Of a stretch of DNA of 64,000 bases, positions 25,761-34,392 are shown in pieces. This DNA comes from Ruminococcus sp. (lineage in GTDB: Bacteria > Bacillota > Clostridia > Oscillospirales > Acutalibacteraceae): positions 1 to 64,000 of the forward strand of contig SFGA01000009.1 of the NCBI GenBank assembly GCA_004556705.1, given 5' to 3'. Numbering within the stretch: the stretch's first letter is position 1; each line of letters begins with the position of its first letter. The position numbers and the translations under genes were made by a program. Under the pieces are notes generated by a model. The model saw only the letters and a program-made list of their open reading frames with translations, was not told the DNA's origin and did no database searches.

Positions 25761-27281
25761 TCAGTCTTCGGGCTTAACTGCTACGTTTTCAAATACCTTG
25801 TCGAAGCAAGCAAGAGCCTGATCGATCATCTTAGGTGTATAAGCAGCAGAAGTGTAAAGACGTGAGCCTGCGAGTGTTACGAGGCCTTCTGCCATATAAG
25901 CTGCGCCCATGTGCTGCATCTCTTTCTTACGAACAGATGTTGCATTGAGTACGCCCGGAATTGTCCACGGCTTTGACCAGTCGATTGAATAGTGCATTGT
26001 ACCGACTGTCTCAAGGTGGCAGATTGAACCTTCGTTCCAGCATACGAACGGAAGACCGTGCTTTTTAACAAGTTCTTTAAGACCGTTTGTAAGTCTGTCG
26101 CCCATCTGACCTGCCTTCTGGCAAGCGTTTGTTCTGTCGATTTCCTCAAGAGTATAGTAGCCTGCGCAGCATGAAAGCGGGTTAGCTGTCATTGTACCGC
26201 CTGTAAATGCCTTCTTAACTTTCTCGCCCGAGTCATCAAGACCTGAGCCGAGGTGCTTCATGTATTCTTTCTTACCGCCTACGCCGCCTGCGCCCGGATA
26301 GCCGCCTGCGATAACCTTACCGAAGATTGTAAGGTCAGGAGATACTCCGAAGAAGCCCTGAGCACCTGCCATACCGATACGGAAGCCTGTAACAACCTCA
26401 TCGAATACAAGGAGTGCGCCATACTTACGGCAAAGTCTTTCAACGCCCTTGTTGAACTCATAGTCAAGCGGGGTTGTACCGCTTTCGGGGCCTACCGGCT
26501 CGATGTAAACAGCAGCTGTGCCGCCACGGAACTGATTGAGCCAAAGCTTTCTTTCAAGATCCTCAAGATCGCCGGGGAAGAACTCCTGCATGTGTCTGAA
26601 GATGTAAAGCGGAACGCCGCTTGCCTGTGTGAACTTTGAACCGGGAATACGGATACCGTAACCCATCTGATCCGACCAGCCGTGATAAGCGCCGCCCATT
26701 TTAATAATGTTCTTCTTGCCTGTTGCAAGACGAGCGATACGAGCAGCTGTCATACAAGCCTCTGTACCTGAGCCCTGCATACGGAACATATCAACCGTTT
26801 CAACCGAATCGGAAATCTTTTTAGCAAGCTTATATTCAAACTCGTGGAAAAGGCCTGTTGAAGGACCGCATGTGTTAAGAAGGTCGATAACCTGCTCACG
26901 AACAGCCTTCGGATTTGAGCCGAGAACTGTCGGGCCGCCTGCCTGAAGGAAGTCAAAATATTTGTTTCCGTCAATATCATAGAGATATGCGCCCTCTGCC
27001 TTTGTGAAAACAAGCGGGAAGGGATAGTTGAATGCAAGGTTGTGCTGAACTCCGCCCGGAATTACAGACTTAGCTTCCTCGATCATCTCTTTAGACTTCT
27101 TGCACTTCTTGCCATAGTACTCTTCTTCATAATTCTTAAGAGTATCGGGCTTGATTGTGTAAATCGGCTTTTTGATAAGCTCGTCAAGCTCTCTGTTTAT
27201 GGCTTTTGCATCATGGTATTCTGAAATTGCAAATCTTGTGTCCATTGGTATTTCCTCCGTCTCTTTTTTGTATTCACTCAT
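25761..27281 (-). CDS. Class III PLP aminotransferase (GSA-aminomutase-like)
   Basis: A 506-residue fold-type I PLP enzyme related to glutamate-1-semialdehyde aminomutase. It has an unusual N-terminal extension of about 60 residues before VIPGGVQHN. The cofactor site shows GSGTEACMTAARIAR (phosphate cup), YHGWSDQ, FDEVVTGFR and the Schiff-base lysine in IFGKVIAGGYP (about 317). Haem synthesis is unlikely from the neighbours: an aldolase downstream and a second class III enzyme plus transketolase nearby. It probably aminates or deaminates an aldehyde or keto sugar derivative. It has its own promoter. Confidence 0.87.
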   Translation of the reverse strand: MSEYKKETEEIPMDTRFAISEYHDAKAINRELDELIKKPIYTIKPDTLKNYEEEYYGKKCKKSKEMIEEAKSVIPGGVQHNLAFNYPFPLVFTKAEGAYLYDIDGNKYFDFLQAGGPTVLGSNPKAVREQVIDLLNTCGPSTGLFHEFEYKLAKKISDSVETVDMFRMQGSGTEACMTAARIARLATGKKNIIKMGGAYHGWSDQMGYGIRIPGSKFTQASGVPLYIFRHMQEFFPGDLEDLERKLWLNQFRGGTAAVYIEPVGPESGTTPLDYEFNKGVERLCRKYGALLVFDEVVTGFRIGMAGAQGFFGVSPDLTIFGKVIAGGYPGAGGVGGKKEYMKHLGSGLDDSGEKVKKAFTGGTMTANPLSCCAGYYTLEEIDRTNACQKAGQMGDRLTNGLKELVKKHGLPFVCWNEGSICHLETVGTMHYSIDWSKPWTIPGVLNATSVRKKEMQHMGAAYMAEGLVTLAGSRLYTSAAYTPKMIDQALACFDKVFENVAVKPED

Positions 27282-27304
27282 AAAGTGAATTACTATTCAC
27301 CTCA

Positions 27305-27332
27305 ATTATAGCACTTATAAATCAAATGTCAA
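27305..27332 (-). promoter_or_regulatory. Promoter of the aminotransferase-aldolase operon
   Basis: Minus-strand TTGACA (27327-27332), 16 bases, TATAAT (27305-27310), about 20 bases upstream of the ATG. The rest of the 298-base gap up to 27580 holds only a terminator. Confidence 0.75.
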
Positions 27333-27534
27333 ATGTTTTTGAAAAATTTTTTGTAAATCTTTGATAGGCTTTAGTTAATTTTTGTCTATCAGCTTTATTT
27401 GATAGATGATTTTTAACTACATATATGCAAACGCACACAATATATATGTTATAAGGCTGTCAAACCGCAAGATATGTCAGCGTTACAATTTTTTCGGTGA
27501 ATATATGGGCAAAAACACAACAAACGTGAAAAAA

Positions 27535-27560
27535 TCGGGCAAAGGATAGCCCTTGCCCGA
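27535..27560 (-). terminator. Terminator after the 592-residue membrane protein gene
   Basis: TCGGGCAAGG / CCTTTGCCCGA stem followed on the minus strand by TTTTTT. Confidence 0.8.
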
Positions 27561-27579
27561 CAGTTTCTGCTTAATGTGT

Positions 27580-29358
27580 TTATTTTATTGACGAAGCTGT
27601 GATTATATCTCCGCTTGCTTCTACGGGAACGTTGAATGTTACGCTGTCGCCGACATTGAGTGTTACTACCCTTTCGGCATCCTTAACGCCAAGCTTATAG
27701 AATGTGTTACCCGTATTGAGCTTGATATAGAAGTAGGTTTCGCCGCCTGTAACGACCGAACGGATTTCCGTTACCGTGCCGCTGACCTCTTTTGTTTCGG
27801 GCTGAGCCTGAGTTTGGTCATTTTCGCCGATTTCGTCAATGTTAATATCAAGGTTTATACCGTTCTTTTTAAGGTTGTCGGCATAATTCTCGGTGCACTC
27901 CGTAAGCGTTGAGCCGATACCTACCACCGTTGACTGCTTAACGTTTACCATTGCATACATTTTAACAAGCTCACTCGAGTCCTTAAGAGCCATAAAGTAT
28001 GTCGGCTCGCCGCTGATGTTGAGGAGCAATGGGAAAGTCGCCGTATATGAATATTGCTGAACAGCACCCTGCGCCGAGGTCTGTGCCGTGTTTTCAAGAG
28101 CACCCGATATCGGATAATACTTTGTCTCCTTTGTACGCTGATTGAGAAGCACGAAGCCGATAATCGACTGGTCGGAGCTTATCGAGGTAACACCCGTGTA
28201 CATATATACGTCGTCGTTGAGCGCAAGGTAGTTGTAGCCGGAGCTTGTAACCTTAACGCCCTCCTGACCTATCAAGGAGTTGATAAAGCCGTGTGAAAGC
28301 TTACCGTAATAATTGTACTGTTCGTTGAGTATAGTTGCAGAGTAAATCCTGTCTATCCACTGCCATTCGTCGTCTGTAACAAACGAATCGGTGGGAAGCT
28401 TTGTTTTTCCGTTTGTGCTTGTTGAAATTATATGACTTGTACCGTCGATTGAGTTTACAACAACAGCACCGATAACATCCGTTCCGCCGAAAAGACCGAT
28501 CGTCTTATCAAGAATCGGAACTATCCAATAAGGCTGACCGCTTTCATCAATCTCAAAGCTCGGAGTACCAAACATATATGTCGGATATTCGAAGCGAAGA
28601 TGTCTCAAAAGGTATCTGTTGAAATGCTCTGCCGGAGAATATTTCATACCGCTTTCAAGACGAACAATCTCACTCTTTTGAGTGGTCATATCTACTATTA
28701 TATATGCGGGAAGTCCTTCTCTTGTATTTTTAAGCCACTTGAAAATATCACCGTAGTCAAGTGAGGTAACACGGACGGGAGTGCCCTTATAGTTTATCTG
28801 TGTGGAATAATTCGAAACGATAAACTGCGAAACCATATCGGAAAGGTCGCCGAGTGTTCTGACCGCAAGATTGTTAGCCGAGGTTGCGTCAAGCGTGGGA
28901 ACTGCCGAGAAATCGATTTCAGCGATATCCTCCGTAAAGTCACCCTCCTCAACCGTCAAAAGGTGCGAATACGCATTTGCCCTGAAAAGCTGTGCGCCTA
29001 CAACAAAGCCGACAAGGCATACGACAGCCAAGACCGCCATAATAATTCCCGGTACGGTTGAATGCTTCTTTACATAGGACTGATATTCGGGATGAATCGC
29101 AACCTTGCATGAAAGCACGGTAAGTCCGATATAAATAAGGCAGATGAATGCGATGTACATATACAATTCGATTGCCTTAAAATTAAGTGCAGGAATCATA
29201 AAGTAATACGTAACAGCTGCAAAAATTGCCGTAAGAATAAGATTTATAATAATCTTCTTCTTTGCATTTCTCGGCGGAATATAGACGTCCGAAACAGGGA
29301 TATTGCTATTCCCGTCGTCGTCCTTGCCGTGAGTAAAATCTACATTGATTGGCTCCAT
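27580..29358 (-). CDS. Large membrane protein with extracytoplasmic domain, unknown
   Basis: 592 residues with three transmembrane helices (about 36-57, 64-84, 102-124), then a long external region (about 125-510) of mixed alpha/beta character. The closing OB-like beta domain (about 522-592, EVSGTVTEIRSVVTGGETYF) resembles small nucleic-acid or peptidoglycan-associated barrels. I recognise no family with confidence. It starts after AAAGGAG and follows the SDR gene by 63 bases on the same strand. Whether it belongs to the adjacent metabolic cluster is uncertain. Confidence 0.75.
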   Translation of the reverse strand: MEPINVDFTHGKDDDGNSNIPVSDVYIPPRNAKKKIIINLILTAIFAAVTYYFMIPALNFKAIELYMYIAFICLIYIGLTVLSCKVAIHPEYQSYVKKHSTVPGIIMAVLAVVCLVGFVVGAQLFRANAYSHLLTVEEGDFTEDIAEIDFSAVPTLDATSANNLAVRTLGDLSDMVSQFIVSNYSTQINYKGTPVRVTSLDYGDIFKWLKNTREGLPAYIIVDMTTQKSEIVRLESGMKYSPAEHFNRYLLRHLRFEYPTYMFGTPSFEIDESGQPYWIVPILDKTIGLFGGTDVIGAVVVNSIDGTSHIISTSTNGKTKLPTDSFVTDDEWQWIDRIYSATILNEQYNYYGKLSHGFINSLIGQEGVKVTSSGYNYLALNDDVYMYTGVTSISSDQSIIGFVLLNQRTKETKYYPISGALENTAQTSAQGAVQQYSYTATFPLLLNISGEPTYFMALKDSSELVKMYAMVNVKQSTVVGIGSTLTECTENYADNLKKNGINLDINIDEIGENDQTQAQPETKEVSGTVTEIRSVVTGGETYFYIKLNTGNTFYKLGVKDAERVVTLNVGDSVTFNVPVEASGDIITASSIK

Positions 29359-29421
29359 AGTCTAATCTCCTTTTTAATAAGTAGGTTTAGTATATATCAT
29401 TATCGGCGTTTTTGCAACTTT

Positions 29422-30147
29422 TTATATTACAATTCCGCCGTTAACGGAAATAACCTGTCCCGTTATATAGCTTGCCTTTTCCGAACATAAAAAAGCGACG
29501 GTATTTGCGACGTCCTCCACGCTTCCGAGCCTTGAAAGCGGTATTTCCTCTCTCAACGCTTCCTTATCCGCTTCGGAAAAGTTTGACATCATATCGGTTT
29601 CGATAACTCCCGGAGAGACCGCATTCACGCAAATCCCCGAAAGGCCCGTTTCCTTTGCGAGTGCCTTCGTCATTCCGATAAGCCCTGCCTTCGCTGCCGA
29701 ATAATGCACCTCGCATGAGCCGCCCGTTTCGCCCCACATAGACGTTATATTGATTATTATGCCCGACTTTTCATTTATCATAGACGGCAGGACTGCTCTT
29801 GTGAAATAAAACGCACCCGACAGGTCAACGCCTATCATTCTGCTCCAATCCTCATCGGTAATATCGGTAAACAGCTTTTGCTGCGCTATTCCTGCGTTGT
29901 TTACGAGAACATCAACGGTTTTTCTGTCCTTTAGCACAGCCCTTACGACAGCATTTACGCTTTCAGAGTCGGAAACGTCACATTTATAAGCCTTAACATT
30001 GGGATATAATTCGCTTTCGAGCTCCTTCGCAAGCTTTTCCGAGGAATTATAGACAGCGGCGACGAAAAAACCGTCCTCGACGAGCCTTTTTGCGATTGCT
30101 TTTCCTATTCCTCTTGCAGCACCCGTTACTATTGCTGTTTTTTGCAT
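29422..30147 (-). CDS. Short-chain dehydrogenase/reductase (FabG/YmfI-like)
   Basis: A 241-residue NAD(P)-dependent reductase. TGAARGIGKAIA binds the nucleotide, and NNAG and the Ser/Tyr/Lys set (ITSMWG, YSAAK) are intact. The stretch SMWGETGGSCEVHYSAAKA resembles the branch that includes the EF-P 5-aminopentanone reductase YmfI, so that role competes with a FabG-like or metabolite reductase role. I start at the ATG after AAAGGTG, 14 codons inside the longest frame. It is divergent from the SCP2-aminotransferase operon. Confidence 0.85.
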   Translation of the reverse strand: MQKTAIVTGAARGIGKAIAKRLVEDGFFVAAVYNSSEKLAKELESELYPNVKAYKCDVSDSESVNAVVRAVLKDRKTVDVLVNNAGIAQQKLFTDITDEDWSRMIGVDLSGAFYFTRAVLPSMINEKSGIIINITSMWGETGGSCEVHYSAAKAGLIGMTKALAKETGLSGICVNAVSPGVIETDMMSNFSEADKEALREEIPLSRLGSVEDVANTVAFLCSEKASYITGQVISVNGGIVI

Positions 30148-30279
30148 TTTTGCATCACCTTTACTATTGTAACATATAATCCGCCGCAATAACAGCCCTT
30201 TTATTAGCAGATTTTTCGGAAATTTTCAGGTTTTTGATAACTTATTAACAATTTTTTATCTTTTTAGGGTGTATATTTA

Positions 30280-30308
30280 TTGACTTAGACGGCATATTTT
30301 GTTATGAT
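30280..30308 (+). promoter_or_regulatory. Promoter of the SCP2-aminotransferase-transketolase operon
   Basis: TTGACT (30280-30285), 17 bases, TATGAT (30303-30308). It leads into a 5' region with AGGAGG at 30341-30346. Confidence 0.75.
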
Positions 30309-30353
30309 TATAACAAGCATTTATACCATTTTAATTATGTAGGAGGAATTATT

Positions 30354-31115
30354 TTGACTGATTCAAGAACGATGGCATATATAAATATGTATGCGGTACT
30401 CGGAACACTCGAAAATCTCTGTGAGCTTGACAGTAAGGCTAAAGAGCTTATTTCCGGAATGAAGAAGCCTGTTTCAATCGGATTTACCGTTACCGACGGC
30501 CCGAGCGCAACAATCACTTTTTCATCAAAGGGCTGTCGCATGGAGGATGGCTTAAAGGATTGTGACATTAAAATCCCGTTTTCATCCTGCGAGAAATTCA
30601 ACGGAATGATTGACGGAACTGTTGCTCCCGTACCCGTAAAGGGCTTTACAAAAATCGGCTTTCTGTTAAAGACCTTCGTTGCTCTCACAGACAGACTTGC
30701 TGAGCTTATGCGTCCGACAGAAGAAATGCTCAAGGACAGAGAAACCTTTATTCTCTCGACTCAGCTTACATTCTACACAATCTGTGTTGCAATGGCTCAA
30801 ATCGCCAACCAAGATCCGATCGGTCAGGCATCCGCCTCTTATATGGTTGACGGTGACATTTTAATCGGCATCAAGAACGGACCTGCAAGCACCATCCGTG
30901 TTAAAGACCATCACCTTGTTGCTATAAAGAAGGCTCCTGAAAATCCGAGAGCAATCATGACCTTTGCGGACTACGACCTTGCAAGCGACCTCTTCAACGG
31001 CAGAGTTAACGCTCTTGAGGAGCTTGGCAGAGGCACAGTTGAAATCAAGGGTATGGCTTCAATGGTTGACAATATGAACAGACTCCTTGACAGAGTCGCT
31101 TTGTACTTAGCATAA
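30354..31115 (+). CDS. SCP2-like (sterol/lipid carrier fold) protein
   Basis: 253 residues, no signal peptide, probably cytosolic. The C-terminal part (about 170-253) follows the SCP2 pattern: MTFADYDLASDLFNGRVNAL, then a glycine turn and KGMASMVDNMNRLL. The N-terminal part (about 30-115) repeats a weaker version (IPFSSCEKFNGMIDGTVAPV). SCP2 folds bind acyl chains or sterols in a hydrophobic tunnel. Start is TTG 30354, 7 bases after AGGAGG. First gene of an operon closed by a second SCP2-like gene. The ligand is unknown. Confidence 0.75.
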   Translation: MTDSRTMAYINMYAVLGTLENLCELDSKAKELISGMKKPVSIGFTVTDGPSATITFSSKGCRMEDGLKDCDIKIPFSSCEKFNGMIDGTVAPVPVKGFTKIGFLLKTFVALTDRLAELMRPTEEMLKDRETFILSTQLTFYTICVAMAQIANQDPIGQASASYMVDGDILIGIKNGPASTIRVKDHHLVAIKKAPENPRAIMTFADYDLASDLFNGRVNALEELGRGTVEIKGMASMVDNMNRLLDRVALYLA

Positions 31116-31128
31116 GGAGGAAAAACAG

Positions 31129-32394
31129 ATGAGTAAATTTCCTGAATACAAACATGACAAAGGCCGTGAGTACTTTGACAGAGCTCTCAAGGTAATTCCG
31201 GCAGGTATATACGGACACCTCGGCCCCTCAGAGGGTCTTTGGATTCCGATAAACAAGTGGCCCTTCTTCTCGGAAAAGGCTCAAGGCTCATATTTCTGGG
31301 ACGTTGACGGCAACAAGTATATTGACTATATGTGCGCTTACGGTCCTAACGTTTTGGGCTACAACGACCCCGATGTTGACGCTGCCGCTATGAAGCAGCT
31401 CAAAAAGGGCAACTGCACAACCTCTCCCGGCAAGGTAATGGTTGAGTGTGCGGAAAACCTTGTTGACACAGTAGCTTCTGCCGACTGGGCATTCTTTTGC
31501 AAGAACGGCTCGGACACAACAACGCTTGCTGTTATGAGTGCAAGAGCACATACACATAAGAAAAAGATGATTTTCCTCAAGGGCTATTATCACGGCGACT
31601 TCCAGTGGGCACAGAAAATCGACTATCCCGGTATTCTTCCCGAAGAGGTTGCAAACAACGTAGTTGTTCCGTGGTTTGACTTGAATGCTCTTGACGAGGT
31701 TTGGGACAGATATGACGGCGACGTTGCAGGTATTATCGCTCAGCCCTATGACCACGGCAACTTCAAGGATAACGAGGTTGCAAACAAGGAGTATTGGACC
31801 TCAGTTCGTAAATGGTGCGACGACCACGGCGTAGTTCTTATCTTCGACGATGTTCGCACAGGTTTCCGTCTTGACCTTGCGGGAAGCGACCACTATTACG
31901 GCATTAAGGCAGACCTTATATGCTTCTGTAAAGCTCTTGCAAACGGCTACAATATGTCGGCTCTTTGCGGCGGCGAGCACATGAAGGCTACTGTTTCGGG
32001 TATGACATACACAGGTTCTTATTGGATGAGCGCCGTTCCGTTTGCGGCTTCAATCGCTTGTATCAATAAGATGAAAAAGCTCGACACCCCCACCCTCTTC
32101 CGCAAGCTCGGAACAGAGCTTACAGACGGCTTAAAGGCTGCGGCTGCTAACAACGGCTTCGACCTTAAAGTATCAGGTGAGCCTGCATTGTTCTATTTGA
32201 GAATAGCAAACGATGATAGCCTTATGCTTCATCAGGAATGGGTTGCTGAATGTGTATCGAGAGGTCTTTTCCTCGCTTCGCACCACAACCATTTCATCAA
32301 TGCTTCTCTTACAGAGGACGACATCAAGGTTTCTATCGACATTGCAGAAGACGCATTCAATGTTGTTCGTAAGAACCACCCCGAACTTTTCTAA
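31129..32394 (+). CDS. Class III PLP aminotransferase (second)
   Basis: 421 residues, fold-type I. It shows NGSDTTTLAVMSARAHT at the phosphate site, GYYHGDF, IFDDVRTGFRL with Asp-Asp where the other enzyme has Asp-Glu, and the likely PLP lysine in CFCKALANGY (about 265). It is similar in type to the 506-residue aminotransferase in the divergent operon but lacks its N-terminal extension. Its place between an SCP2-like gene and a split transketolase suggests that it acts on the same intermediate. The substrate is unknown. Confidence 0.88.
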   Translation: MSKFPEYKHDKGREYFDRALKVIPAGIYGHLGPSEGLWIPINKWPFFSEKAQGSYFWDVDGNKYIDYMCAYGPNVLGYNDPDVDAAAMKQLKKGNCTTSPGKVMVECAENLVDTVASADWAFFCKNGSDTTTLAVMSARAHTHKKKMIFLKGYYHGDFQWAQKIDYPGILPEEVANNVVVPWFDLNALDEVWDRYDGDVAGIIAQPYDHGNFKDNEVANKEYWTSVRKWCDDHGVVLIFDDVRTGFRLDLAGSDHYYGIKADLICFCKALANGYNMSALCGGEHMKATVSGMTYTGSYWMSAVPFAASIACINKMKKLDTPTLFRKLGTELTDGLKAAAANNGFDLKVSGEPALFYLRIANDDSLMLHQEWVAECVSRGLFLASHHNHFINASLTEDDIKVSIDIAEDAFNVVRKNHPELF

Positions 32395-32406
32395 TTTAGG
32401 ATTCAG

Positions 32407-32429
32407 ACGGGCGGTACTTTTCCGCCCGT
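32407..32429. other. Intercistronic hairpin
   Basis: ACGGGCGG / CCGCCCGT inverted repeat in the 57-base gap between the aminotransferase and transketolase N genes. It mirrors the hairpin after the other aminotransferase. No T tract follows. Confidence 0.5.
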
Positions 32430-32451
32430 GATATAAAAAGGAGGCAATTCT

Positions 32452-33333
32452 ATGGCTAATTTATCCAAAAAGGAATGGTTAGCACTCGAAAATAAGGCTT
32501 ATGAGCTTCGTAAACTTTGCTTGCAGACAACAATGTGGGCAGGAAGCGGACATATCGGCGGCGGCTTGAGTGTAATGGATTTACTTACCGTTCTTTATCA
32601 CAAGTATCTCAACATTAAGGTTGAGGACCCTCATTGGGAGGACAGAGACCGCTTTATCCTCAGTAAGGGACACGCAGGCATCGCTTACGCTCCCGTTCTT
32701 TGCGAAAAGGGCTTCAACGATCCCGAGCAGCTTAAAACCTTTAACCTTTCAGGCTCAAAGATGGGTATTCATCTTGACTCAAACAAGGTTGACGGCGTTG
32801 ACGCTTCAACAGGCTCACTCGGTCACGGTGTTTCCATTGCGGCAGGTACAGCTCTTGCGGCAAGACTTATGAATAAGGACTATCTCACATACGTTGCAAC
32901 AGGCGACGGCGAGCTTGGCGAAGGCTCAAACTGGGAAGGCTTTATGACAATTAACCACTATCAGCTTTCAAACTGCATCGTATTCATCGACCGTAACCAT
33001 TGTATGATCGACGGTCCGACAGAGGAAGTTATGAAGCTTGAACCGCTTGCAGACAAGATGATTGCTTTCGGCTTTAACACAATTTGTGTTGACGGCAACA
33101 ACATCGGCGAGCTTTGCGACGCTATCGACGTAGCTATCGCAAGAAGCAAGGAAAAATGTGCTCCCACCTGTATTCTTATGGACACTCAGAAGGGCGCAGG
33201 AATCAAGTCTATCGCAGGCGACTATCATTGTCACTATATGGCTATTGATGATGAGCTCTTTGCAAAATACAGTAAAGAGCTTGAGGAAGACTTCAAAGCA
33301 AGATGCGACAGAGCTAATAAGGAGGGCAAATAA
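32452..33333 (+). CDS. Transketolase, N-terminal (ThDP-binding) subunit
   Basis: 293 residues, the PP half of a split transketolase. It has SGHIGGGLSVMDLL, SKGHAGIAYAPVL, GSLGHGVSIAAG and the ThDP/Mg motif GDGELGEGSNWEG ending in FIDRNH. It requires the next gene for a complete active site. Transketolases move two-carbon ketol units between sugar phosphates. Split forms also serve in unusual pathways, including a steroid side-chain lyase in Clostridium scindens. The context here does not fit plain pentose phosphate metabolism. Confidence 0.92.
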   Translation: MANLSKKEWLALENKAYELRKLCLQTTMWAGSGHIGGGLSVMDLLTVLYHKYLNIKVEDPHWEDRDRFILSKGHAGIAYAPVLCEKGFNDPEQLKTFNLSGSKMGIHLDSNKVDGVDASTGSLGHGVSIAAGTALAARLMNKDYLTYVATGDGELGEGSNWEGFMTINHYQLSNCIVFIDRNHCMIDGPTEEVMKLEPLADKMIAFGFNTICVDGNNIGELCDAIDVAIARSKEKCAPTCILMDTQKGAGIKSIAGDYHCHYMAIDDELFAKYSKELEEDFKARCDRANKEGK

Positions 33334-33335
33334 TT

Positions 33336-34346
33336 ATGGCAGGCGGATTTGTATATAATGCTATCGACCAGACAGAGGTTGCTACCGCTGAAATTTACGG
33401 TAAAGCGATTTCTGATATAATGCAGAAAGACCCCAGGGTTTGCGCTATCACAGCTGACCTTGCAAAATCTACAAAATTGGGCGACGTTCTTAAAACTTGC
33501 CCCGAAAGAGTTATCAACGTAGGTATTGCGGAGCAGGATATGTTCGGCGTAGGCGCAGGTATGGCAAGAGCAGGTATGATTCCTTTCATCTCCGGCTTCT
33601 CGGCATTTACCTCAATGCGTGCTTGCGATCAGCTTCACACAGATATTTGCTATCAGAACGTAAATGCAAAAATCATTGCTACACACGCAGGTACCTCCTT
33701 CGGTCAGGCAGGCTCCACTCACCATGCTATCGTTGACCTTGCTATCACAAGAGCAATGCCTAACCTTACTGTTATCGTTCCCGCAGACGGACTTGAAACA
33801 GCTAACGCTGTAAACGCTGCTTATGATAACTACGGTCCTTATTACATCCGTATCAACCGTGGCTTTGACCGTGTTCTCTATGACAATATGGACTACGGCT
33901 TCGAGGTTGGTAAGGCAGTTGAAATTCATCCCGGTACCGATATTACGGTTATCGCTTGCGGCTCTTGTGTATTCCAGGCTAAGCAGGCTGCTGAATTCCT
34001 TGAGAACGCAGAGGGCTTGAAGGTTCGTGTACTCAATATGCACACAATTAAGCCTATCGACAAAGAAGCTATTCTCAAGGCTGTTATGGATACAAGAAGA
34101 ATTATCACTGTTGAGGATCACTCGGTTATCGGCGGTCTCGGCTCGGCTGTTGCTGAGGTTATGGCTGAAGCAGGTAAGGGCTGTGCATTCAAGAGACTCG
34201 GTCATCAGGATAAATTCGCTCCCATCGGTCTCCACGAGGACATTATGTCCGCTGTCGGCATTGACGCAAACGGCATTATCGCTGCTGTTCGTGAGGTTAT
34301 GAAGGCTGACTTCGAAGAGGACGACAACTGGGACGACGATGTATAA
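33336..34346 (+). CDS. Transketolase, C-terminal (Pyr plus C domain) subunit
   Basis: 336 residues that complete the split transketolase, two bases after the N half. It carries the cofactor-activating glutamate in VGIAEQDMFGVGAGMARAG, the SGFSAFTSMRACDQ block, THAGTSFGQAGSTHHA and the C-terminal EDHSVIGGLGSAVAE. An acidic tail (FEEDDNWDDDV) ends it. Tight spacing implies balanced synthesis of a heteromeric enzyme. Confidence 0.92.
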   Translation: MAGGFVYNAIDQTEVATAEIYGKAISDIMQKDPRVCAITADLAKSTKLGDVLKTCPERVINVGIAEQDMFGVGAGMARAGMIPFISGFSAFTSMRACDQLHTDICYQNVNAKIIATHAGTSFGQAGSTHHAIVDLAITRAMPNLTVIVPADGLETANAVNAAYDNYGPYYIRINRGFDRVLYDNMDYGFEVGKAVEIHPGTDITVIACGSCVFQAKQAAEFLENAEGLKVRVLNMHTIKPIDKEAILKAVMDTRRIITVEDHSVIGGLGSAVAEVMAEAGKGCAFKRLGHQDKFAPIGLHEDIMSAVGIDANGIIAAVREVMKADFEEDDNWDDDV

Positions 34347-34392
34347 GAAATACATTTGAGATTGATTATATATCGGAAAGTGAGTTGATTAA

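Noticed and set aside
25761..27281. Assigning the class III aminotransferase to haem synthesis as hemL.
   Set aside because: It has an unusual N-terminal extension, a second paralogue nearby, and no haem genes in the neighbourhood.
29422..30147. Treating the SDR as part of the SCP2-transketolase pathway.
   Set aside because: It is on the other strand, next to an unrelated membrane gene, and has features of the FabG/YmfI branch, so membership is not supported.
32452..34346. Calling the split transketolase a steroid-17,20-desmolase (DesAB).
   Set aside because: The split form alone is not enough. Other split transketolases exist, and no DesC/DesD-like pair is next to it. Kept only as a hypothesis in findings.
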